The notes below the pieces were generated by a model that saw only the letters and a list, made by a program, of their open reading frames with translations, did no database searches and was not told the origin of the DNA. This document shows, in pieces, positions 42,807 through 51,041 of a DNA stretch of 64,000 nucleotides (position 1 is its first letter; each line of letters opens with the position of its first letter). The stretch is taken from the NCBI RefSeq assembly GCF_003610535.1, contig NZ_RAPN01000001.1:248001-312000 (forward strand), written 5' to 3'. The DNA is from Mangrovibacterium diazotrophicum (GTDB taxonomy: Bacteria; Bacteroidota; Bacteroidia; Bacteroidales; Prolixibacteraceae). A program made the position numbers and the translations under genes.

Positions 42807-43008
42807 TCTATTATGTGTTTTATGTTGGTAAAGGTTCGGTCGACGGAATTTATTCAGATGATTTACGGCTTCAGAATGAGTTCCATTTTAGTCCGAATTA
42901 AATTAGATCAATTCTACAGGCCAGCATCTACGATTACACCCCAATTGGACTTTCAGTGTCTTTACTGATTAGTCTAATTTCTCAAATTGTAATAATATTG
43001 TAATCGAA

Positions 43009-45489
43009 ATGGATTTTAAATCGGGAGGTAAGGGTCCTACGGAAGGACTTGATATGAAGACAAGGGAATTTGAAATAGACCTACTTAAAAAGGAAATTGA
43101 TAAGTACAAAGCCAGAGTAGCCAAGCTTGAGCAACAGGCTGATAGGCTGAATAGTTCTCCGACTAATACGGAACCTGTGATGGAAGCGACGGAGTCTTTT
43201 ACCTCACTCTATTGGGCTGATTTTACCGTTATGTATCAGGAGCTGAAAAAGCTAGAAGATGCGGGCATTGCTGATTTGGATCGTTATTTACTTGAGTTCC
43301 CGGCTAAAATTGAAGGACTCCTGAAAACAGTTTGCCTTACGCCTTGGAACAAAACCAAGAAGCTTCAAGCGGAGAATCTGGCTTACTTCTATAATCCGAT
43401 CCTAACAGCCGAACTCATTGCACTGATGGTGCATTTGCAGCAAGAAGGAGAGGTTTTGAGTACGAAAGTATTCAGTCAAACCTGCGCAAATGAATTGTGG
43501 CAGATTGAATTGAATGCGGATTTAAATGGCCAGAGAGCGACAGGGTTGCAATATATTCGTGTTGTTGTAACTGACTTGAACGCGCATCTCGAAGAAAAAC
43601 AGGCAGTCGCAGAAGGCCGACAACATCTTTCACGACTACTCAAGAATTTGCAAGGTTTTGTTTACCGGTGCCGTTATGATGACGACTATTCGACCTTATT
43701 TATTACAGATTCGGCTTATGATGTAACCGGTTTTTCAGCCAATGAGTTCTTGTATGATCCTACCGTAAGCTTCGCTAAAATAATACATCCCGACGATGTT
43801 GCTTATGTACGTTCCACGGTGGAGAAATCGTTGAAGAAAAGCACGAAATTCTATTTGGAATACCGCATCTTGACCAAGGAAAAGCAAGTGAAGTGGGTCG
43901 GTGAACACTGCATCGGCATTTTGGACGAAAGAGGTGAAGTTGTAGCGTTTGAAGGTTCAGTTCTCGATATCACGCAACGTAAGCAATCCGACATCTCTTT
44001 GCAGGAAACAGAAGAACGTTTTCATAATGTATTTGAGTTGAGCCCAACAGCAATCATACTTACCGACCTACACTCAGGGATTATATTGGCTGCTAACGAA
44101 GCTTTTGAACGGATCACCGGATGGGATAAGGCGTCCTATGCCGGTAAATCGAAAGAAGACCTGGATGTTTGGCATAACCCGGGAGATCGGGTTGTATTTA
44201 TGAAGGAACTTCAGGCCCGTGGCCGGGTTGAAAACCACGAGTATAAGCTGGTAACCCGCTCCGGTGCAGTCAGGGTTATACTGATGTCTGCGTCCTTACT
44301 TAAAGAGCACAATCGTACTTTAGTAATGTCTGTATGGACAGATATTACGGCTCAAAAAGAGGTAGCTGAAGGGTTTAAAAAGGAACGAAATTTCCTTGAC
44401 CGCATTATTGAAACCATTCCTGAATCCGTGTGGATTAAGGATAATAATGGTGTGTATATTAACTGTAACCGGCATTTGGAGCAGTACTTCGGAGTGCGTA
44501 AAGAAGATGTTATTGGCAAGACCGATTACGATTTTGCCAGGCTAAGTTTAGCCCGTGAATTTCGGATGAAAGACATGGCTGCAGTAAAGTCGGGTAAACC
44601 AATTAGGCACCAGGACTGGATTATTCATCCTGCCGATGGGCGAAATATTCTTTGGGAAACGATTAAAAGCCCGATGTACGATTCCGAAGGAAATTTGATT
44701 GGTCTGTTGGGCGTTTCCCGCGATATTACAGAAATGAAAAATGTTGAGCAGGAGCTCATCCGCGCGAAAAACCTCGCAGAAGAGGCCAGCCGGTTGAAGT
44801 CTGCTTTTTTGGCAACCATGTCGCACGAGCTTCGCACGCCGTTGAATGCCATCATTGGTTTTAGTGGTTTGATTGATGAAGAAATGCCCAAGGAGCAAAT
44901 TATCGAGCTGGTTGGTATAGTCAACGATAGTGGCAATCACCTGCTGAGTATTATCGAAGATATCTTTGAAATAGCCTTGCTGCAGTCGAAAGGAGCAAAT
45001 GTTGAACGCGAAGAATTCTCTTTGCTATCCTTGTGCGACAGCATGAAATATTACCTGGAGGCAGAAATCATTAAAAGCGAAAAAGGAAATCTGAATTTCA
45101 ATGTGCAGGAGCCGGATCAGGACCGGAAGCTGCGGTTGTACACCGATAAAAACAAGGTGTTGCAGATATTGTCCAATTTGGTGAGCAATGCAGTTAAATA
45201 CAGCGATGAAGGTTTGGTTTCGATGACCTTCCGGATTGAAGAGCAGGATATTGTTTTTTGTGTTGCCGATCAGGGAATTGGAATCGCGGAGGAGAAACAA
45301 AAGTTCATTTTCGAACGCTTCCGTCAGGCTGATGAATCGCATACCCGCGAATACGGCGGAGTGGGCCTGGGTTTAGCGATCTGTAAAGAAGTTGCCGAAT
45401 TGTTAGATAGCGAAATCTGGGTAGAATCTGAACTGGGAGAAGGCGCGAAGTTCTTTTTTAGAATGCCGGGAGTAGTGTTGAAAAACTAG
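43009..45489 (+). CDS. Soluble PAS-domain sensor histidine kinase
   Basis: 826 aa with no membrane segment. Residues ~15-45 form a coiled coil. After a helical/PAS-like first part come three clear PAS/PAC modules (~205-330, ~335-455, ~460-580), then HisKA with phospho-acceptor His606 in TMSHELRTPLNA, and the ATPase domain (NLVSNAVKYSD, DQGIGIAEEKQ, GGVGLGLAI). No receiver domain and no adjacent response regulator. It senses an internal signal. Its 5' region has the only large gap in the window and a pair of palindromes. Confidence 0.92.
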   Translation: MDFKSGGKGPTEGLDMKTREFEIDLLKKEIDKYKARVAKLEQQADRLNSSPTNTEPVMEATESFTSLYWADFTVMYQELKKLEDAGIADLDRYLLEFPAKIEGLLKTVCLTPWNKTKKLQAENLAYFYNPILTAELIALMVHLQQEGEVLSTKVFSQTCANELWQIELNADLNGQRATGLQYIRVVVTDLNAHLEEKQAVAEGRQHLSRLLKNLQGFVYRCRYDDDYSTLFITDSAYDVTGFSANEFLYDPTVSFAKIIHPDDVAYVRSTVEKSLKKSTKFYLEYRILTKEKQVKWVGEHCIGILDERGEVVAFEGSVLDITQRKQSDISLQETEERFHNVFELSPTAIILTDLHSGIILAANEAFERITGWDKASYAGKSKEDLDVWHNPGDRVVFMKELQARGRVENHEYKLVTRSGAVRVILMSASLLKEHNRTLVMSVWTDITAQKEVAEGFKKERNFLDRIIETIPESVWIKDNNGVYINCNRHLEQYFGVRKEDVIGKTDYDFARLSLAREFRMKDMAAVKSGKPIRHQDWIIHPADGRNILWETIKSPMYDSEGNLIGLLGVSRDITEMKNVEQELIRAKNLAEEASRLKSAFLATMSHELRTPLNAIIGFSGLIDEEMPKEQIIELVGIVNDSGNHLLSIIEDIFEIALLQSKGANVEREEFSLLSLCDSMKYYLEAEIIKSEKGNLNFNVQEPDQDRKLRLYTDKNKVLQILSNLVSNAVKYSDEGLVSMTFRIEEQDIVFCVADQGIGIAEEKQKFIFERFRQADESHTREYGGVGLGLAICKEVAELLDSEIWVESELGEGAKFFFRMPGVVLKN

Positions 45490-45512
45490 GATTTTGGGTT
45501 CAGTAGCTTTGT

Positions 45513-46844
45513 CTATTTTCGGAATACGACACGCAAATTTATCACAGATTCCTGCGGGTTGCCGTTAATTGTTTTTGCGCGCCAGGCGGGCCCTTCGCTT
45601 ACAATCTGTGTGGCAAGTTCAACCAAATTAGGATCATTGTCATTTTTGCAACTAATGTCTTTGATTGAGCCATCCCATGCGATCGTTAATTCCAGTTTTA
45701 CGACTACTTTTTGATTCGGCGAATCGGCTGGTAAAATCGCTTTTTCTTCCAGGTATTTCCGGTAAGCACGCATTCCATCAGCCGGATGTGCGTAGCGGAT
45801 TTGTTCTTCGGTATCCGGTTTTGTTTGAACGCCATAGCCGATGGCCACAACTTCTTCCATAGCCAATTGATCCGATTCCATGCTGATAAGAACTGTAGAA
45901 TCGCCGGGCTGGAATTCCTGCTCTTTCATGCCAATAAAACTGGCGACCAGCGGACTGTTGACCGAGTCGCTTAACAATAGTTGAAAATTGCCGTCCAGAT
46001 CGGTGATCGTGCCGTTGCCGCTGTTCTGCTCAACAATCGTTACACCGGGAATCGGGAGGCTGTCATCTTTTACAATAACTCTTCCTTTAATTAAACGGAA
46101 ACCTGTCGGTATGGAATCAGACTTCATCGGAATGAAGCTTCTCGTTGATCTTGCTTTTTTGGAAACAGAGCTCACGCCTCGAATGCGGATCACCTTGTTT
46201 TTGTCCTCTTCCTGTTGCTTCAATTCTTCTGATTTTTGGGATAAAGCTATTTGAACAGTCACGGGGCTATCTGCATCTTCCTCCTCTGAATCGACAAAAT
46301 CAAGCATCTCAATTTCTTTTTCTGTTTTAGGGCTTGGCGCATTGTTTTCTGCTATCGTTACACTCGTGGAGGTGGCGGTATTGTTTTCAACTTTTGAATT
46401 TTTTGATTGGAAAGGCTCCGCTGAATCTTCAAGCAGAACAATTGCATTCATCTCCGTGTCCGCCGTATCTTCCGGTTCAGGGGCAACATTCTCAATATTT
46501 GGCCCTTTCCCCGGCTGTTCCAGTTTTGCTATTTCCTGTGATTCGGGTTTGTTTTGTACAAGAAAGAATAGTGTTCCGGCGGTTATTAACAGCAGGATGC
46601 TTGCAGCAGCATACCAAACACGTTTGGTAATCGATGATTTTTTTCGACCTATTTTTTGCTGCAAATTCAGGACGTCTCGTTCAAAAGTGCTCGGATCAAC
46701 CTGTTCGTAGCCATCAAACGCCTCTGCCAGGAATGGATCTTTTTGCAGCTCGCGTTCAAAAGCATGGCGCTCTTGTTCGTTCATCCGGTTTTCCCGGTAG
46801 CGACGAAAGTCTTCGTGTCCAATATGTCTTTGATCCTTGCTCAT
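45513..46844 (-). CDS. Anti-sigma factor with SusC-like module and TonB-like C-terminus
   Basis: 443 aa. N-terminal cytoplasmic part (residues 1-70, GHEDFRRYRENRMNEQERHAF) typical of Bacteroidota anti-sigma factors, one membrane helix at ~72-93 (YAAASILLLITAGTLFFLV), and a periplasmic part with a linker, a carboxypeptidase-regulatory-like domain (~245-320, LIKGRVIVKDDSLPIPGVTI, DLDGNFQLLL), a SusC-type motif AMEEVVAIGYGVQ, and a C-terminal TonB-C-like domain (VVVKLELTIAWDGSIKDI). The start overlaps the sigma gene stop (ATGA), so the two are translationally coupled. It likely holds the ECF sigma factor at the membrane and responds to an envelope signal. Confidence 0.85.
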   Translation of the reverse strand: MSKDQRHIGHEDFRRYRENRMNEQERHAFERELQKDPFLAEAFDGYEQVDPSTFERDVLNLQQKIGRKKSSITKRVWYAAASILLLITAGTLFFLVQNKPESQEIAKLEQPGKGPNIENVAPEPEDTADTEMNAIVLLEDSAEPFQSKNSKVENNTATSTSVTIAENNAPSPKTEKEIEMLDFVDSEEEDADSPVTVQIALSQKSEELKQQEEDKNKVIRIRGVSSVSKKARSTRSFIPMKSDSIPTGFRLIKGRVIVKDDSLPIPGVTIVEQNSGNGTITDLDGNFQLLLSDSVNSPLVASFIGMKEQEFQPGDSTVLISMESDQLAMEEVVAIGYGVQTKPDTEEQIRYAHPADGMRAYRKYLEEKAILPADSPNQKVVVKLELTIAWDGSIKDISCKNDNDPNLVELATQIVSEGPAWRAKTINGNPQESVINLRVVFRK

Positions 46845-47428
46845 TGTTTCGATTCCAAACAGATTTTCAGCATCCGCTTTCCGTTTTGGATATAACTTTT
46901 TACTTTTTGTTCTTCCAGTTCAAGGGCCGCAGAAATCTCGCGGTAGCTTTTATTTTCAAAATAAAACAACTCGATACAATCTTTTTGTTGCTGCTTCAAC
47001 TTTTCAATACACGCTTTCAATGCTTCCTCGTTTCGCTTGTTCGGCTCATCGTCTATAGGATGCCATTCCTCTGCTTTTTCCATAAAATTAGCCAATTCTT
47101 GTTCGTCGGCCAGCGAACGCAATTGCCCTGTTTTTGCTTTACGAAGTTCCATCAAGCAATAGTTCTTCGATACAACATAAAGCCAGCTTTTAAATGATTT
47201 GATATCGTGTTTGGGGATTTCATCAACTAACTTTTCGAAAATCTGGATAACGGCATCTTTCGCATCTTCCCGGTTTTTAAAGTGCTTTAAACACAACCCG
47301 TACACCAGGTCCATGTAGCGCGCATACAAATCACCTAAAACGTCCAAATCCCCCGATTGGCGGAAGTCTTGGAGTAGTTGCCCGTCGGTGGGCTGTTTCT
47401 TTTTTAGGTGAAAAGGGTTTAGTTGCAT
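46841..47428 (-). CDS. ECF-family RNA polymerase sigma factor
   Basis: 195 aa. Region 2 (~22-90): LYARYMDLVYGLCLKHF, REDAKDAVIQIFEKL, KSWLYVVSKNYCL. Region 4 (~130-190): LKQQQKDCIELFYFENKSYREISAALELEEQKVKSY in part, a helix-turn-helix. First gene of the sigma/anti-sigma pair, divergent from the VWA-protein gene with 111 nt between starts, which makes the VWA gene a probable target. The gap contains the direct repeat GGAATTT (47460-47466, 47484-47490). Confidence 0.94.
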   Translation of the reverse strand: MQLNPFHLKKKQPTDGQLLQDFRQSGDLDVLGDLYARYMDLVYGLCLKHFKNREDAKDAVIQIFEKLVDEIPKHDIKSFKSWLYVVSKNYCLMELRKAKTGQLRSLADEQELANFMEKAEEWHPIDDEPNKRNEEALKACIEKLKQQQKDCIELFYFENKSYREISAALELEEQKVKSYIQNGKRMLKICLESKQ

Positions 47429-47539
47429 GCGTTTGAATTCCTCTCAAAAATAAGAAAAAGGAATTTCCTGAAATTATTTTTATGGAATTTGTTGAATCGG
47501 TGCATCCTACAGGTGAAATAAATCTTAAAACGAATTGTC

Positions 47540-49378
47540 ATGAAAAATTTTGCCTTGTTTTTACTGATCAGCCTGGTATTTCCGACCCTGATTCCGGCTC
47601 GGGAAATCACCGGCGTTGTTACCGATGAAAGTGGTGCCGTATTACCCGGTGTAAATGTAACGGTTGAAAATAGCCCCCGTGGTACGCTAACCGATGTCAA
47701 TGGATTTTATAAGATCCAGTTACAACCGGAAGACAAAGTGTTGGTCTTTTCGTTTATCGGGATGGACACGGAAAAGGTGAAGATCAAAGACCAAAGTCGG
47801 ATTGATGTTGTGTTAAAAGTTAGTGCATTAGAAATGGAAGAATGCATTGTTGTTGGTTATGGAATAAGTTCAGAAAGAAGAACAAAAGCTGCCAGTCAAT
47901 CAATACGTATTCGAGGTATGAGTACGAAGCAATGTTTAAATTTTACCGACACGGAATGGGATACCGAAAATTATGCAACGGTTCATGAAAACGGCTTTAA
48001 AGAGGTGTCTGTTAACCCGCTCTCTACTTTTTCGATTGACGTGGATAATGCGTCGTATTCGAATGTGCGCCGGTACTTGAATCAGGGACAGTTGCCTCCC
48101 AAAGACGCCGTTCGTGTGGAAGAAATGATCAACTATTTTTCGTATGACTATCCGGAACCGGAGGGTGAGCATCCGTTCAGTGTCACCACCGAATTGGGGA
48201 CATGTCCATGGAATTCGGATAATTACCTCATGCGAGTTGGGCTGAAAGGAAAAAGTATTGATAAATCGGATTTGCCGCCGTCCAATTTGGTATTTCTAAT
48301 TGACGTGTCGGGATCCATGACGCCGGAAAACAAACTACCTCTGCTAAAAAAAGCGTTCGCGTTGCTGGTGAATGAATTAAGACAGGAGGACCGGGTGGCA
48401 ATTGTTGTCTATGCCGGCGCGGCAGGGAAAGTGCTCGATTCAACCCCCGGGAATAAAAAAGAAAAAATCCTTGAAGCGTTGGACAACTTGCAGGCAGGAG
48501 GTTCTACTGCAGGCGGTGCCGGATTGAAGCTAGCTTATCGCATTGCTCGAGAAAATTTCATCCAAGACGGTAATAATCGCATTATTCTGGCTACTGATGG
48601 TGATTTCAATGTCGGTGTGTCGAGCACTTCTGAAATGGAACGTTTAGTCGAGCAGGAGCGGGAGAGTGGCATTTTCATGTCGGTTCTTGGCTTCGGTATG
48701 GGGAACATTAAAGACGATAAAATGGAAACGATCGCCGATAAGGGAAACGGCAACTATTCGTATATCGACAACATTCAGGAGGCTCGTAAAGTGCTGGTTT
48801 CCGAATTTGGAGGTACCTTATTCACCATTGCCAAAGATGTCAAGTTTCAGCTCGAATTCAATTCGCAACAAGTGCAGCAGTATCGTTTGGTTGGTTACGA
48901 AAACCGCTTGTTGAATGATGAAGATTTTAACGATGATACCAAAGATGCCGGCGAAATGGGAGCGGGGCACACCGTAACGGCTTTGTACGAGATTGTTCCT
49001 GCCGGTAAAAAGGATCAAAAGCCTTCGGTTGATCCGTTGAAATATAGCACGTCAGTTCCAGTCAGCGGGGATTATGCAGAGGAGTTGCTGACGATTAAAT
49101 TACGTTACAAAGATCCGGATGGCAAAAAAAGCAAATTGTTGGAACAAGCGGTGGAAAACAAGCTGAACACAGAGAATTCAGTGGATTTCAATTTTGCTGC
49201 TTCGGTCGCTTCGTTTGGGATGTGGCTTCGTGACTCGGACTACAAAGGAACCACTTCGGCTGATCAAATACTGAAACTGGCCAAAGCCGGTCGCGGAAAT
49301 GATTACGAAGGTTACCGGTCCGAATTTGTCCGATTGGTACGAACCGTTGAAGATTTGGACTTGCTAAGTAAAAAATAG
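47540..49378 (+). CDS. VWA (YfbK-like) protein with SusC-like N-terminal module
   Basis: 612 aa, exported (MKNFALFLLISLVFPTLIPA). Residues ~22-100 are a carboxypeptidase-regulatory-like domain (REITGVVTDESGAVLPGVNV, LTDVNGFYKI), ending in the SusC-type motif MEECIVVGYG. Then the YfbK/VWA N-terminal segment (NPLSTFSIDVDNASYSNVRR), a von Willebrand A domain with MIDAS DVSGSMTPENK near residue 255, and the DUF3520-like C-terminal domain (~430-610). The same SusC-type module occurs in the divergently encoded anti-sigma factor. It is probably periplasmic or surface-exposed and binds a protein partner through the metal site. Function unknown. Confidence 0.9.
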   Translation: MKNFALFLLISLVFPTLIPAREITGVVTDESGAVLPGVNVTVENSPRGTLTDVNGFYKIQLQPEDKVLVFSFIGMDTEKVKIKDQSRIDVVLKVSALEMEECIVVGYGISSERRTKAASQSIRIRGMSTKQCLNFTDTEWDTENYATVHENGFKEVSVNPLSTFSIDVDNASYSNVRRYLNQGQLPPKDAVRVEEMINYFSYDYPEPEGEHPFSVTTELGTCPWNSDNYLMRVGLKGKSIDKSDLPPSNLVFLIDVSGSMTPENKLPLLKKAFALLVNELRQEDRVAIVVYAGAAGKVLDSTPGNKKEKILEALDNLQAGGSTAGGAGLKLAYRIARENFIQDGNNRIILATDGDFNVGVSSTSEMERLVEQERESGIFMSVLGFGMGNIKDDKMETIADKGNGNYSYIDNIQEARKVLVSEFGGTLFTIAKDVKFQLEFNSQQVQQYRLVGYENRLLNDEDFNDDTKDAGEMGAGHTVTALYEIVPAGKKDQKPSVDPLKYSTSVPVSGDYAEELLTIKLRYKDPDGKKSKLLEQAVENKLNTENSVDFNFAASVASFGMWLRDSDYKGTTSADQILKLAKAGRGNDYEGYRSEFVRLVRTVEDLDLLSKK

Positions 49379-49443
49379 TGCAGTATCATCCTGTGATTAA
49401 ATAACAGGTGATAAAGGGGAGTTGGAGCGCCTTTGTGGTGGCC

Positions 49444-49477
49444 TTGATTCCCCTTTTCGCAACTTTTACTATGTTTG
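49444..49477 (+). promoter_or_regulatory. Candidate promoter of the YjbQ gene
   Basis: TTG at 49444-49446, a long 23-nt spacer and TATGTTTG at 49470-49477 (fits TAnnTTTG). Predicted leader about 13 nt. Confidence 0.42.
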
Positions 49478-49496
49478 AAAAACAAACAAGCAAGTT

Positions 49497-49907
49497 ATGA
49501 TTCGACAAAAAGAAATAAGCCTGCCCGCTATGCGACGCGGCTACCACCTGATTACCCGTGAAATTGAAGCTCAACTGCCCGATTTGCCCGATGCCGGATT
49601 GTTGCACATTTTAGTTAAGCATACCTCTGCCGGAATTTCGCTGAATGAGAATGCCGATCCGTCAGTTCGACACGATTTTGAATCGTTTATGAATGTGATG
49701 ATTCCGGAAAATCATCGGGTTTACACACATACTTACGAGGGAAGTGATGATATGCCGGCTCATCTGAAATCGTCGGTTATTGGGGCCGAAATCACCATTC
49801 CAATTACCCGTGGAAGGCTGAATTTGGGAACATGGCAGGGCATCTACTTTTGCGAATTTCGCGATTACGGCGGATCCCGAAGGCTTGTGTTGACGGTGTA
49901 TTCGTGA
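49497..49907 (+). CDS. YjbQ/UPF0047 family protein
   Basis: 136 aa, close to the normal 130-140. Motifs: HILVKHTSAGISLNENADPSVRHD in part (HTSA and NENADP), LKSSVIGAEITIPITRGRLNLGTWQGIYF in part (GTWQGIY), EFRDYG. The family is annotated as 'secondary thiamine-phosphate synthase enzyme' because overexpression can rescue thiE mutants, but the main role is unsettled. Here it is not linked to the thi operon 36 kb away. Single gene between VWA and AraC genes. Confidence 0.9.
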   Translation: MIRQKEISLPAMRRGYHLITREIEAQLPDLPDAGLLHILVKHTSAGISLNENADPSVRHDFESFMNVMIPENHRVYTHTYEGSDDMPAHLKSSVIGAEITIPITRGRLNLGTWQGIYFCEFRDYGGSRRLVLTVYS

Positions 49908-50010
49908 GGGCATGGTGCAAAGAGCAGGGGGCTTGGGGCGAAGAAGTAGGAGAGTGAGAGTGTGTGACGGTGTGAAGATGAGCGAAAAGCAGGGCTCGAA
50001 CTCTCTCATC
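49908..50010. repeat. Degenerate purine-rich intergenic tract
   Basis: Between yjbQ and the convergent AraC gene lies a string of GCATGGTGCAAAGAGCAGG and GGAGAGTGAGAGTGTGTGACG-like units, loosely repeated and non-coding. It is of the same type as other intergenic tracts in the window but with different words. Confidence 0.45.
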
Positions 50011-50027
50011 TTCTCAGTGCTCTTCCT

Positions 50028-50891
50028 CTAGCTCCTTAAATCGCTCGGGCTCACCCCGGTTTTACTTTTAAAAATGCGACTGAAATAGTGAATCGACTGA
50101 AAGCCCAGCTCAAAGCTAATCTCCTTCACACTTTTGTCGGTTGACAGCAACAGTTCTTTTGCGCGCATAATCTTTAGCTCCAAATAATATTGGTGCGGTG
50201 CCACACCCGTGTAGCTTTTAAACATTTTCCGGAAGTAGGAATAGCCAATATGATAATGATCGGCAAGTTCTTTCAAATCGATACTCGTGTTGATCGCCGC
50301 ACGCATTTTAAACCGGCTTTCTTCAATAATTGTGGCAATTCGCTTTCCAGTAAACTCCTTTTGCATTTCAAAAGACAGCAGGTATCCCAGTAGTTTAACG
50401 ATCATGCCGGAGGCAATTTGCTGGTATCCGGGTTTTTCTTCTTTCGCTAAATCAAAAATTTTCAGGTAGGTGTCCAACACTTCCTCGTGCATTCCGATTT
50501 GGATAACCGGCAGTTCGGCAGAAAAGAGCGGATGAGCTAAAAATTGTGCTGCAATAGTCCCGTTAAAACCAATGTATTGCTCTTTCCAGCCGGTTTTTTG
50601 AAGCGGTCGGTAGCGGTGCCAAACGTTTGGCGAAATCAGAAGCACACTGCCGGGCTTAATTTGGTATTTTCCGGTCCGAGTTTCCAAAATTCCTTTCCCT
50701 TCAGTAATGTAGTTTATCTGGTACTCATTGAGCAAACGGCCTTGATCCCAGTTGAAGTGATAGCCAGTTGGGTGGGCTGGAGAGGGATATGGGCTAAATG
50801 GTTGAACATGTGAATATCCGGAAACATTCAGATAAATTCCCCAGTCTTTATCCCGCTCTCCCGGAGTTAGGTATTTAAGAAAATCGGCCAT
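50028..50891 (-). CDS. AraC-family regulator, probable rhamnose regulator
   Basis: 287 aa. N-terminal cupin (~25-140, with GYHFNWDQGRLLNEYQINYI and ISPNVWHRYRP) and a C-terminal AraC DNA-binding domain with two helix-turn-helix units (~185-285; DLKELADHYHIGYSYFRKMFK, then FELGFQSIHYFSRIFKSKTG). Divergent from rhaT with a 150-bp gap. In Bacteroides thetaiotaomicron an AraC-type RhaR sits at the end of the rha cluster and responds to L-rhamnose; the same role is inferred here. Confidence 0.9.
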   Translation of the reverse strand: MADFLKYLTPGERDKDWGIYLNVSGYSHVQPFSPYPSPAHPTGYHFNWDQGRLLNEYQINYITEGKGILETRTGKYQIKPGSVLLISPNVWHRYRPLQKTGWKEQYIGFNGTIAAQFLAHPLFSAELPVIQIGMHEEVLDTYLKIFDLAKEEKPGYQQIASGMIVKLLGYLLSFEMQKEFTGKRIATIIEESRFKMRAAINTSIDLKELADHYHIGYSYFRKMFKSYTGVAPHQYYLELKIMRAKELLLSTDKSVKEISFELGFQSIHYFSRIFKSKTGVSPSDLRS

Positions 50892-50908
50892 CCTTATCTT
50901 GTGTCAAA

Positions 50909-50951
50909 AAGTGCAACTATTTTGCCAATTTGTGTATTGACGATCGCACTT
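50909..50951. promoter_or_regulatory. Inverted repeat in the araC-rhaT gap
   Basis: AAGTGC (50909-50914) and GCACTT (50946-50951) form a widely spaced inverted repeat; the right half overlaps the rhaT promoter just after its -33 element. It could be part of the regulator's binding site but is short. Confidence 0.25.
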
Positions 50952-50967
50952 GATCCGTTTATTTTTG
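50937..50967 (+). promoter_or_regulatory. Promoter of the rhamnose operon
   Basis: TTG at 50937-50939, a 20-nt spacer and TATTTTTG at 50960-50967 match the Bacteroidota consensus. Predicted start about 50974, leaving a 68-nt leader to rhaT. Confidence 0.68.
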
Positions 50968-51041
50968 TGTCCAGCTTATGAATAAAAATCAATCTCAAAA
51001 ATAAACAATATTCAATTTAAACCTGATTAATCTACTGAACT

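Larger units (their letters stand above)
42531..43008. other. 478-bp intergenic gap without a gene
   Basis: The gap between the U32 gene and the soluble sensor kinase. It holds the U32 -7 candidate, a short palindrome GCGTTTAACGC (42702-42712), and two AAATTG-NN-CAATT palindromes (42772-42806). It is A/T-rich. A 63-codon open frame at 42777-42968 has no ribosome-binding site or recognisable composition, and I take it as chance. The promoter of the kinase is not evident. Confidence 0.6.

Noticed and set aside
42777-42968. 63-codon open frame in the gap before the soluble kinase
   Set aside because: No ribosome-binding site, no family resemblance, A/T-driven composition, and it overlaps the tandem palindromes. 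Most likely chance.
47459-47469. AGGAATTTCCT palindrome between the ECF sigma and VWA genes as a sigma-dependent operator
   Set aside because: Too short and A/T-rich to stand out; the sigma factor's promoter sequence cannot be derived from one example.
49497-49907. YjbQ as a member of the thiamine pathway here
   Set aside because: Lies about 35 kb from the thi operon with its own promoter and no TPP riboswitch.
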